In this document: positions 36,781-45,375 of the stretch, piece after piece | How the letters are laid out: every line of letters starts with the position of its first letter | Position numbering within the stretch: position 1 is the first letter of the stretch | Source of the DNA: Oenanthe sinensis | Taxonomy: Eukaryota; Streptophyta; Magnoliopsida; Apiales; Apiaceae | Assembly (NCBI GenBank): GCA_028671895.1 | Contig: JAPMAC010000231.1 | Coordinates: forward strand, 8,582,001 to 8,646,000 | Direction: 5' to 3' | Length of the DNA: 64,000 nt | The notes under the pieces: generated by a model | Database searches by the model: none | The model's input: the letters and a program-made list of their open reading frames with translations, nothing else | What the model was told of the DNA's origin: nothing | Position numbers and translations under genes: made by a program

Positions 36781-37539
36781 TGTTAAGAATATATTCATTT
36801 GATGATGTACAAAATACTAGAACAGAGTCCAACATAGATATATCTGTAATAAAATAAGTATTTCTAGTCTCTGATCAAAGTAAATGTAAATCAGAGTCTA
36901 GTTAGTCCATGTACATGTATCAAGAGTATTTGTACTTAGAAGATTTTCAGAAGAAATAAAACTAGAGTCTGGATGCCAATCAGAGTCTGGGAGTTGATCA
37001 GAGTCTATATACTATCAGAGTCTATAGTTTGTCAGAGACTATAGATCGTCAGAGTCTGAAGGTTTTCAGAGTCTATAAAACTGAAGCTGAATTTGGAAGA
37101 TGATCACAGTAATGGAAAATCTTCGAAGATAAAGACAAATATATTGCAAATGTGGTATGGGAAGGAAGGAGAATACAGAAGGAAACCGTTAACTAATAAT
37201 TAGGAATTCTATTCCTATTTTAATTTGATTTTATGTTATTAGTTGATAGGCATCTCTTTATATAAACACTCTATGTAACCTAATTTGATTGGTCGAAGTT
37301 TTGAAGAGCATAGAGATAGAGAGAGTTGATGTGAGAAACACAGAGTAGTTGTTATGATTTGTATACACCCTAGGAGAGTCTGTATTTGACCATTAATAAT
37401 ACAAACAGTATTTTCTTCATACTTTATGTTTAATCTTTGTTACTTGTTCGAACTTAAATACCTTGCGTTTGATTTTAAAGCAGGCAAAAAGAAAACACAA
37501 GTATTCAACCCCCCTTCTACTTGTGTAACTGGGAAAACA
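36781..37539 (+). mobile_element. 5' LTR of SIRE-type copia, family B (copy B1)
   Basis: Runs TGTTAAGAATATATTC to ACTGGGAAAACA, followed by the primer site. It includes the attcaacccccc run near 37505 found at the end of SIRE LTRs. The TATA box is tatataaa at 37259-37266. Upstream of it, from 36826 to 37075, lie about ten variants of the word TCAGAGTCT, the family-B motif discussed in the findings. Confidence 0.85.
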
Positions 37540-37541
37540 AA

Positions 37542-37554
37542 TGGTATCAGAGCC
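37542..37554 (+). other. Primer binding site, family-B SIRE
   Basis: tggtatcagagcc, complementary to the 3' end of initiator-Met tRNA, two bases after the LTR end. Confidence 0.9.
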
Positions 37555-37577
37555 TAAAGTTTAAAAATCGATCAAAG

Positions 37578-37825
37578 ATGTCTAGAAACAAAGATGACAA
37601 TTATAAAATTCCTATGCTCAAAAGGAACGAGTACACCTACTGGAAGGTTAAGATGCTGCACCATCTATAGGCTACAGAAAATGACTATCTAGATAGAATT
37701 CATGATAGACCTTATCTGCCCTCAAGGCTTGTTCCTCAAACCATTGTTAAAGGAAAAATAATTGGAGAGCACTTTGTTGACAAACCAAAGGCTGAGTGGT
37801 CAAAGGGGGACCATAAAAATGTTCT
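37578..37825 (+). pseudogene. SIRE family-B gag, N-terminal piece (B1)
   Basis: Starts MSRNKDDNYKIPMLKRNEY and TYWKVKMLHHL, the copia gag N-terminal block with the conserved Trp-Lys. It has a stop (tag) after about 30 residues. It is cut at 37825 by the family-A element; the rest resumes at 50652 after the duplicated gttct. Confidence 0.8.
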
Positions 37826-39004
37826 TGTTAGGAATTATGAGTTTTGATGATAACAAATTACTTAGAATTTCAATAGGGACTCAAAATTATTTTTGTAACT
37901 GATCAATGGATATGACTTATAAATATCCATTGATTAGGAAACCAGCTATCAGTTGAAACTTGTTTCTCAACTGATAAACTGGATTGTAGCATTGATTTAT
38001 GTTTCACTATCAATTGATTGTATTACCTCGATGGATGCAATGATGTAGTCAACTGATGTTATTGACTTCAATTTCTAGCTTCTCAACAGATGTGAAGAAT
38101 GGCTGATCAATTGTAAATATTCTAAGTCAGAATTCTCACAAGTGAAGTGATCAACTGATGTTGAAGTCGATGGATGAAGACACTACTCAACGGATGAAAG
38201 CTATCAATGGATAATTACAGTCAACGGATAAAGAATCATCAATGGATAAGGAGTCGATGGATAGCTCAATTATCCATCGACACATCAACTGATCAACAGA
38301 TATCCTATCCATCGATGGATAAGCAAAGGTGAATCAACTGATAAGCTTAACATCATTTATCAGTTGATTAAAGTTTCCCTATTTAGCTAAAAGCCAGATT
38401 TCACGGGAACAGTGCAGAAACTGAATCATTGGAAGACAGTCCTGTCAGGACTGTGAAGACTTTCTAGGCAACACAGCATCCAAGGAATATCTTAAGACAA
38501 AAGACACTTCCAGAGCTAGTAAGTTCTACAAGGAAAGCTGTGAAAAGGAGCTAGTTTCTATTTTTATGTAAACAGTATAAATTGTAATATTATATTGTTA
38601 TCAGTCGATAGAAAACTAGAGGAGTAGTTGTTGTTTATAAAAAGCAACAACACAGTAGCAAAGAAGCAGTTGTTTTTGTAATAGAACTCAAGAAAAGCAA
38701 AGTAGAAAATCAGGCAGAACTTGTAATGCTTTTCTAGATTCTACATTCAACTTTGTACGCAGCTTAGTATTTTTACTAAGATCAATTGAAAGCAAAAACA
38801 CACTAGTGGAAAAACAATCCACTAGTAATTTTTAATCTTGTTGTTTCTGTTATCAACACTTTAGTTATCCAGTTCTTAGTTACATCAATCTTAATTAAAC
38901 ACTCTCTTTGTACAAACTTATTTCCGCAAGAAGTTGACTTAATTCTTAAGTTTGTATTCAACCCCCCCCTTCTCCAAACTTAGTGTACTTAAGGGCGAAT
39001 AACA
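37826..39004 (+). mobile_element. 5' LTR of SIRE-A
   Basis: Starts TGTTAGGAATTATGAG, ends TAAGGGCGAATAACA. From 37900 to 38370 it carries a dense series of variants of TCAACTGATAA, TCAACGGATAA and ATCGATGGATA, including the perfect palindrome TATCCATCGATGGATA (38306-38321). A TATA box (tataaaaa, 38636-38643) follows about 270 bp later, so the cluster lies in U3. The attcaaccccccc run lies near 38960. Confidence 0.95.
38636..38643 (+). promoter_or_regulatory. TATA box of the SIRE-A 5' LTR
   Basis: tataaaaa, preceded by the motif cluster at 37900-38370 and placed about 360 bp before the LTR end. This is the only well-formed TATA box in the second half of the LTR. The identical site in the 3' LTR is at 50278-50285. 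Confidence 0.6.
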
Positions 39005-39005
39005 A

Positions 39006-39018
39006 TTGGTATCAGAGC
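39006..39018 (+). other. Primer binding site of SIRE-A
   Basis: ttggtatcagagc starts two bases after the LTR end and pairs with initiator-Met tRNA. Confidence 0.92.
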
Positions 39019-39063
39019 AAGCTTTCGACAAACAGAAAGTCAAGATCTAAAAGTACATCAAGA

Positions 39064-41553
39064 ATGGGTCAAAGAGAAACAGGAGTTAAGATTCCAGTTC
39101 TAGAGAAAGATGAATATTTTCCCTGGAAAGTAAAAATGCACTTGCATCTGCTATCTATTGATCCTTCCTATGTTCATTGCATAGAGAAAGGTCCACATGT
39201 GCCTATGAAAATAGTTACAAGTGTAAATGCAGACGGTACTCAAGCACCAGACAAACTCATTCCTAAATCTGTGAGTGAGTATACAGATGAAGATGAAAAG
39301 GAAGTACACAAGGACAAAAAGGCCATGAATATTTTGTTTAATGGTCTTGACAAGGACATGTTTGACAATGTCATCAGTTGTACAACCTCCAAAGAAGTCT
39401 GGGACACTCTTCAAACCCTCTGTGAAGGTACTGAGCAAGTAAGAAAGAACAAGATGCAACTCTTGATTCAAAAGTATGAGGCCTTTCACTTCAAGGGTGG
39501 TGAAACAATAAATGATACATATAGTAGGTTTCAAAAGCTGCTGAATGAGCTTAAACTATATGGAAGAGTTTATGCTGTTGAGGACACCAACCTCAAATTC
39601 TTGAGGTCCCTACCCAAAGAATGGAAACCAATGACTGTCTCTATAAGGCAATCTCCTGACTTTAAAGATTATACCTTGGACAAGCTGTATGGCATCTTGA
39701 AAACCTATGAGTTGGAGCTACAGCAAGATGAGGAAATTGAGAAAAGTCAGAAGAGAGAAAAGTCCATTGCTTTGATGGTCAAGGAAAAGCAAGTTGCAGA
39801 AAAAGATGAAGATGCTGATTTCAAAGAAGGGAAGAAAGAAGGTCATGGCAATGGTGCAAATTATGTTAGATATGATGAATCTTCTACTGGTAAAGGAAAA
39901 GAACTTTGTGATAGTGATGAGTCACTCATCAAAGATGAAATGGATGAAATAGATGAGCATTTAGCTTTTCTATCAAGAAAATTTTCCAAACTCAAGTTCA
40001 AAAGGAATCCAATGCAAAGGCCTGGATCACAGTTCAGGAGAGACACTCAACAAGGCAAAAATCTTGTTGACAGAACTCAATTCAGATGCTTTAACTGTGG
40101 ATTGGCTGGTCACTTTTCAAGTGAATGCAGAAAGCCCAAAGTTGAAAAGAGGTCAAAGTCTAGTGATGGTGTTGACTATAAAAAGAAGTACTTTGACTTG
40201 CTCAAACAAAGAGAGAAGGCTTTTGTGACAGAAGAAAAGGACTGGGCTGCTGAGGAGGATTCTGAAGAAGAAGAAGAACACATCAATCTTGCACTAATGG
40301 CCAATCAAGATGACCAGGAAGCTAGTTCATCTAGCAATCAGGTAATTTCTACAAATCTATCTGAGTTGTCCAAAGATGAATGCAATATTACAATTAATGA
40401 AATGTCTAATGAATTGTATAATTTGCATGTCACTCTTAAGTCTTTGAACAAAGAGAACACTAGGCTCAAATTAACATTAGAAACTCTCACTGAAAGAAAC
40501 AATTTCTTAGAGAGTGAGCTAGTGCAATTGGACAGACTCAAGATGGAAAACAAAGATGCTAGAAATGAACTAGTTGACAGTAAAAAGGAAATAGAGAAGT
40601 TAAAAGAAAAATTAGAGGATGAACTAAGAACCATTGACAAGTGGAACAGGTCAAGTAAAGCCAGTAAGAAGATGAATGACATTCATGGAACAAACTCTTT
40701 CACCATGTTGTCTGAAACTCTTGAGAAAATAGCCATTGATGAAGATCAATCTTTAGAAAAGAAGCAATCGATTGATAACTCTGAATCAACTGATAAGAAT
40801 TATCCATCGATTGATAATGCTATTTCAACGGATAATTATCCATCGATTGAGAAGTCATCAACTGCTAAGAAATGTAATATTAAAACTAAGTTTAACAGAC
40901 CTATTAAATTTGTCAAAGAAAGTAGCTCCTCTGAAGCTAAAATCGAAGTTGAAAAGGCTAATATAGGATTCTTATCTAAAAATCAGTTGAAAGAGAAATT
41001 GGAAAAGATAGAACCTAATATTCAGCCAAATGAAAAGAAGAAGAAAAATAGAAATGGTAAAGTAGGCATAAACAAGCACAATAACTACACACCTGACAAA
41101 TATGCTCCTAGGAAAGTTTGTGCTAAGTGTGGTAGTAAAAATCATTTATCTGTGCAATGTAAACTCACCATGCCTACAACAACAAATGTACCTGCTATAC
41201 CCAACATGCATACCAGTTCTGTTTTTCCTCATTCAGTTGATTCTCATGCTGTTCATGCTCAGTATGCATCAATGCCTTATATGTTTAATCCATATCTTGC
41301 ATTTGCCAATATGAATATGCCTGCTATGCCATGGAATATGCTTAACAGTCTTCATGCACCAAATTTTTTCAACTCTGCAAGCATGAGCATTCCAAATATT
41401 AGCACTGAGAATTCTGAGGTAGGAAGACCAACACCTAAGGTTGAAGTGGAAGTAAAACCACCCAAACCAAAGGTACAAAAATTGGAAACCAAGCCAAAGA
41501 TAACAACTAATAAGAAAGGACCCAAGGCAACTTGGGTACCAAAATCAACTTGA
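39064..41553 (+). CDS. SIRE-A Gag
   Basis: 829 residues. The ATG at 39064 (MGQRETGVKIPVLEKDEYF) is chosen; the longer frame back to 38983 starts with GTG inside the LTR. Residues 1-230 hold the copia gag block (FPWKVKMHLHLL, then KEVWDTLQTLCEGTEQVR). Two zinc knuckles are seen: CFNCGLAGHFSSEC at about 342-355 and CAKCGSKNHLSVQC at about 686-699. Between them lie acidic stretches, a coiled coil (about 465-560), and at about 569-600 a run of S-[TI]-D words (for example YPSIDN) written with the same DNA words as the LTR cluster. The tail is Lys/Pro-rich and ends TWVPKST. It is the capsid and RNA-binding protein. It ends 21 bp inside the pol frame, which lies -1 to it. Confidence 0.92.
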   Translation: MGQRETGVKIPVLEKDEYFPWKVKMHLHLLSIDPSYVHCIEKGPHVPMKIVTSVNADGTQAPDKLIPKSVSEYTDEDEKEVHKDKKAMNILFNGLDKDMFDNVISCTTSKEVWDTLQTLCEGTEQVRKNKMQLLIQKYEAFHFKGGETINDTYSRFQKLLNELKLYGRVYAVEDTNLKFLRSLPKEWKPMTVSIRQSPDFKDYTLDKLYGILKTYELELQQDEEIEKSQKREKSIALMVKEKQVAEKDEDADFKEGKKEGHGNGANYVRYDESSTGKGKELCDSDESLIKDEMDEIDEHLAFLSRKFSKLKFKRNPMQRPGSQFRRDTQQGKNLVDRTQFRCFNCGLAGHFSSECRKPKVEKRSKSSDGVDYKKKYFDLLKQREKAFVTEEKDWAAEEDSEEEEEHINLALMANQDDQEASSSSNQVISTNLSELSKDECNITINEMSNELYNLHVTLKSLNKENTRLKLTLETLTERNNFLESELVQLDRLKMENKDARNELVDSKKEIEKLKEKLEDELRTIDKWNRSSKASKKMNDIHGTNSFTMLSETLEKIAIDEDQSLEKKQSIDNSESTDKNYPSIDNAISTDNYPSIEKSSTAKKCNIKTKFNRPIKFVKESSSSEAKIEVEKANIGFLSKNQLKEKLEKIEPNIQPNEKKKKNRNGKVGINKHNNYTPDKYAPRKVCAKCGSKNHLSVQCKLTMPTTTNVPAIPNMHTSSVFPHSVDSHAVHAQYASMPYMFNPYLAFANMNMPAMPWNMLNSLHAPNFFNSASMSIPNISTENSEVGRPTPKVEVEVKPPKPKVQKLETKPKITTNKKGPKATWVPKST

Positions 41554-44500
41554 TTTGTTTTGACTGTGTGCAGGGAAAGAGAAGAAATCTTTGGTACTTG
41601 GACAGTGGATGTTCAAGACACATGACTGGAGATAAATCCCTGCTCACAAAGTTTGAGGAGAAAGCTGGCCCTGGAGTAACTTTTGGAGATGACAGCAAAG
41701 GGCACACCATGGGATATGGCTTGATTTCAAGAGAGAATGTCATCATTGAACCTGTTGCATTAGTTGATGGCTTAAGACATAACTTGTTAAGCATAAGTCA
41801 ACTATGTGACAATGGAAATAAAGTCTGTTTCACAACAGAAACATGCATAATTTCCAACAAGGTAGATGGAAGCCTGGTCATGACTGGGAATAGAAAAGGG
41901 AATGTGTACATAGCTGACTTCAACTCAACAAATGCAGAATCAATGACTTGTCTTCTCTCTAAGGCAAGTACAAATGAAAGTTGGCTGTGGCATAAGAAAT
42001 TAGCTCACTTGAATTTCAAAGCCATGAATCTCTTGGTTAAGAAAAATCAAGTGAGAGGCTTACCACAAATGGAATTTGTCAAGGATGGACTTTGTGATGC
42101 TTGTCAGAAAGGAAAACAGAGGAAGGCATCATTTAAGTCGAAATTGGAATCTTCAATTGAAAAGCCACTTGAGTTATTACATATGGATTTGTTTGGTCCT
42201 GTAAATATTATGTCTATTGCAAAGAAGAGGTATGCTCTAGTCATTGTGGATGATTTTTCAAGATTCTCATGGACTTATTTTCTACATTCAAAGGATGAAG
42301 CTAGTCATCTCATCATCAAGCACATAAGAGAAAATGAGAAAAATCTTGAATTGGATGTAAAGAAGATAAGGAGTGACAATGGAACAGAATTCAAAAATTC
42401 CACAATGAAAGAGTTCTGTGAATCAAAAGGAATCATACACACATTCTCTGCACCCAGAACACCTCAACAAAATGGGGTAGTTGAAAGGAAAAATAGGACA
42501 TTGATTGAAGCTGCTAGAACCATGTTGGAAGATGCCAAACTCCCAACATACTTCTGGGCTGAGGCCATAAACACAGCATGTTTTACTCAAAACATCTCCC
42601 TAGTAAATAAAGCTCAAGGGAAGACTCCTTATCAATTGATCAAGAAAGACAAAAAGCCAAAGGTGGGATTTCTTCATGTCTTTGGCTGCAAGTGTTATGT
42701 ACTAAGAAATCAAGGTGAAAATCTAGGAAAATTTGAAGCCAAGGCTGATGAAGCTATATTTATTGGGTATGCACTATCAGGTGTAGCCTATAGAATCTAC
42801 AGTCTCAGACTACACATTGTTATGGAATCTGTACATGTAGTATTTGATGATAAAAAGATTCAAGGCTTGTTTGATGAAGGAAATCATGACACACTGCATT
42901 TTGAGAATGAATCAAATGATGTAAATGACGATGAAGAGGCAGAAATTATAAAACCTCAAGTGTTCAGAAACCCAATATCAGTTGATGTTACTGCATCAAT
43001 GAATAATTTATCAGTTGACAGAAATCCATCAACTGATAATGCATCAACTGATATCTCCTCAACGGATAATCAACAATCTTCATCAAGGGTATCCACTTCA
43101 GGGGGAGGGTTTCAGAATCATTCTACAAATTCAGATCACTTTGAGTTCAATACAAATGATCATGAAGCTTCATCATCAAGGCAAAATTTGTATCCTCAAA
43201 GAAAATGGACAAGAAGCCATCCATTTGAACTAATTATTGGAAATGCAGAAGATGGTGTCAAGACAAGAAGTGCTACTCAAAATGAGTGTCTGTATAGCAG
43301 TTTTCTATCTCAAGAAGAACCCAAAAGAATTGAAGAGGCTCTCATGGATCCTGATTGGGTTTTGGCTATGCAAGAAGAACTGAATCAGTTTGAAAGAAAT
43401 AAAGTATGGAAGCTGGTGCCCAGACCAAAAGACAGATCAGTAATTGGTACAAAATGGGTATTCAGAAACAAAATGGATGAAACTGGTATTGTGACTAGGA
43501 ATAAAGCAAGGCTTGTAGCAAAGGGTTATTCACAAGAAGAAGGAATTGATTTTGATGAAACTTTTGCACCAGTTGCAAGGTTAGAAGCAATTAGAATCTT
43601 TCTGGCCTATGCTGCACATGCTAATTTCAAAGTCTACCAGATGGATGTGAAAAGTGCATTTTTAAATGGAGTACTAGAAGAGGAAGTCTATGTGGAACAA
43701 CCTCCTGGCTTTGAAGATCTAAAATTTCCTAACTCTGTCTACTTTTTACTCAAAGCACTTTATGGCTTGAAGCAAGCACCAAGGGCCTGGTATGACACTC
43801 TATCTCAGTTTCTCATTGAGAATAATTTCACAAGAGGTACTGTTGATAAAACTCTATTCAGTAGACATGTTAATGGCTCTATCATTCTTGTACAAATTTA
43901 TGTGGATGACATTATTTTTGGATCAACAAATGAGGAACTTTGCAAGAAGTTTGCCAAACTAATGCAGAGTAAATATGAAATGAGCATGATGGGAGAGCTT
44001 ACCTACTTTCTTGGGTTACAAGTCAAACAGGTTAAGGATGGTATTTTTATAAATCAAACAAAGTACATTCATGATTTGTTAAAGAAATTTGAGTTAAGTG
44101 AATGTTCTTCTGCAAAAACTCCCATGGCCACTGCCACTAAACTTGAATTAAATACCAAAGAAGCTAAGGTGGATATTTCAAGTTATAGAGGCATGGTAGG
44201 CTCACTTTTATATTTAACTGCTAGTAGGCCAGATATAATGTTCTCTACATGCTTATGTGCTAGATTTCAGGCTGATCCTAGAGAATCTCATTTAGTAGCT
44301 ATTAAAAGAATTTTCAAATATCTTAAGGGTACATCAAATTTAGGTATTTGGTATCCTAGAGATTCTGGTTTCAATCTAATAGGCTACTCAGATGCTGATT
44401 ATGCAGGTTGCAAAATAGACAGGAAAAGTACTACAGGCACCTGTCAATTTCTGGGAAATAAACTTGCGTCATGGTTTAGCAAAAAGCAACACTCAGTATC

Positions 44501-44849
44501 AACTTCAACTGCAGAAGCTGAGTACATTGCTGCTGGAAGTTGCTGTGCACAAATTTTATGGATGAGGAATCAACTATTTGACTATGGGTTCAACTTGAAC
44601 AAAATTCCCATCTTCTGTGACAATACAAGTGCCATTGCAATAACAGAAAATCCTGTGCAACATTCCAGAACTAAACACATTGACATTAGGTATCATTTCA
44701 TTAGGGAACATGTAATGAATGGTACAGTTGAATTACATTTTGTCCCTAGTGAACAACAACTTGCAGACATATTTACCAAACCTCTAGATGAATCTACTTT
44801 TAATAGATTAGTCTGTGAGTTAGGTATGCTTAATTATACTCATGCTTAA
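41532..44849 (+). CDS. SIRE-A Pol (protease, integrase, RT, RNase H)
   Basis: 1105 residues of open frame, -1 relative to gag and without its own ATG before the protease, so it depends on recoding or splicing. Order: protease with LDSGCSRHMTG (active Asp about residue 24); pre-integrase zinc domain WHKKLAHLN...CDACQKGK; integrase core with MDLFGPV, RSDNGTEF and NGVVERKNRT; a linker (about 460-560) with S-[TV]-D repeats; RT beginning NKVWKLVPRPKDRS and carrying YVDD at about 790-793; RNase H with YSDADYAG, STAEAEYIAAG and FCDNTSAIA; end ADIFTKPLDESTF. All catalytic residues look present. It copies and integrates the element inside particles and the nucleus. Confidence 0.93.
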   Translation: MGTKINLICFDCVQGKRRNLWYLDSGCSRHMTGDKSLLTKFEEKAGPGVTFGDDSKGHTMGYGLISRENVIIEPVALVDGLRHNLLSISQLCDNGNKVCFTTETCIISNKVDGSLVMTGNRKGNVYIADFNSTNAESMTCLLSKASTNESWLWHKKLAHLNFKAMNLLVKKNQVRGLPQMEFVKDGLCDACQKGKQRKASFKSKLESSIEKPLELLHMDLFGPVNIMSIAKKRYALVIVDDFSRFSWTYFLHSKDEASHLIIKHIRENEKNLELDVKKIRSDNGTEFKNSTMKEFCESKGIIHTFSAPRTPQQNGVVERKNRTLIEAARTMLEDAKLPTYFWAEAINTACFTQNISLVNKAQGKTPYQLIKKDKKPKVGFLHVFGCKCYVLRNQGENLGKFEAKADEAIFIGYALSGVAYRIYSLRLHIVMESVHVVFDDKKIQGLFDEGNHDTLHFENESNDVNDDEEAEIIKPQVFRNPISVDVTASMNNLSVDRNPSTDNASTDISSTDNQQSSSRVSTSGGGFQNHSTNSDHFEFNTNDHEASSSRQNLYPQRKWTRSHPFELIIGNAEDGVKTRSATQNECLYSSFLSQEEPKRIEEALMDPDWVLAMQEELNQFERNKVWKLVPRPKDRSVIGTKWVFRNKMDETGIVTRNKARLVAKGYSQEEGIDFDETFAPVARLEAIRIFLAYAAHANFKVYQMDVKSAFLNGVLEEEVYVEQPPGFEDLKFPNSVYFLLKALYGLKQAPRAWYDTLSQFLIENNFTRGTVDKTLFSRHVNGSIILVQIYVDDIIFGSTNEELCKKFAKLMQSKYEMSMMGELTYFLGLQVKQVKDGIFINQTKYIHDLLKKFELSECSSAKTPMATATKLELNTKEAKVDISSYRGMVGSLLYLTASRPDIMFSTCLCARFQADPRESHLVAIKRIFKYLKGTSNLGIWYPRDSGFNLIGYSDADYAGCKIDRKSTTGTCQFLGNKLASWFSKKQHSVSTSTAEAEYIAAGSCCAQILWMRNQLFDYGFNLNKIPIFCDNTSAIAITENPVQHSRTKHIDIRYHFIREHVMNGTVELHFVPSEQQLADIFTKPLDESTFNRLVCELGMLNYTHA

Positions 44850-45375
44850 AATGTCTGTCAAGTTTTGCAGCCATTGTTCACAATTCAATGGATATTTATC
44901 TATCGACAGATAATTACCTAAGTAATTGTTTATCGATGGATAAATCCCATCCTATTTGATCAACAGATAAATGTTATTCCTATCGATGGATATTTATCTA
45001 TCGACAGTTAATTATCTTGGTAGTTAGTGATCGATCGATAAATGATTAATTCTCTATTTTTTATCCGTCGATAGTAATAGAATTTCTACAGTTTTATTCA
45101 TCCGTTGATCAAATTATAGCCGTTGGAGAATTACCATCAAGGGTAATAAATTACAGTCTTTTATACATCAACGGTTATCTACTAATTAAAAAGTCATTTC
45201 AAGTCTTTTTAATACTAGGAAATATAAATAGCAGCAACAATTAAAAATTCATTCTTACCTGCTATTTTTTTTCTATTCATCTCTGTCTCTCTCTCAAGCT
45301 AATTTTATCTAATTCCCACGAGCTCTCACAAATTCTTTCAAGTTCACTTTAATTTCTTGAATATCAACTGAAAGA
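44850..45375 (+). promoter_or_regulatory. Pol-ORF3 spacer with motif cluster, TATA box and pyrimidine patch
   Basis: From 44885 to 45180 lie many variants of tatcgatggata, tcaacagataa and atccgttgat, the words of the LTR cluster. Then comes tataaata (45223-45230), and about 45 bp later ctctgtctctctctc (45283-45297), a pyrimidine patch typical of plant core promoters. ATG of ORF3 follows at 45376. The order matches the LTR (cluster then TATA) and suggests a promoter for a subgenomic ORF3 transcript. That is inference; no transcript data are available. Confidence 0.5.

Noticed and set aside
37542..37554. tRNA-like word tggtatcagagcc
   Set aside because: It is a primer binding site after an LTR, not a tRNA gene; no cloverleaf surrounds it. 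The same holds at 39006 and 5741.
37900..38370. CRISPR-like array of short repeats
   Set aside because: Repeat units vary, spacing is irregular and the setting is a plant retroelement U3.
38983..39063. Longer gag start upstream of 39064
   Set aside because: It uses GTG inside the LTR and runs through the primer site; the ATG at 39064 is the first after the primer site in a normal gag context.
41507..41794. Minus-strand frames opposite SIRE gag/pol and ORF3
   Set aside because: Antisense shadows of well-supported coding regions (also 39151-39534, 40338-40682, 48926-49309).
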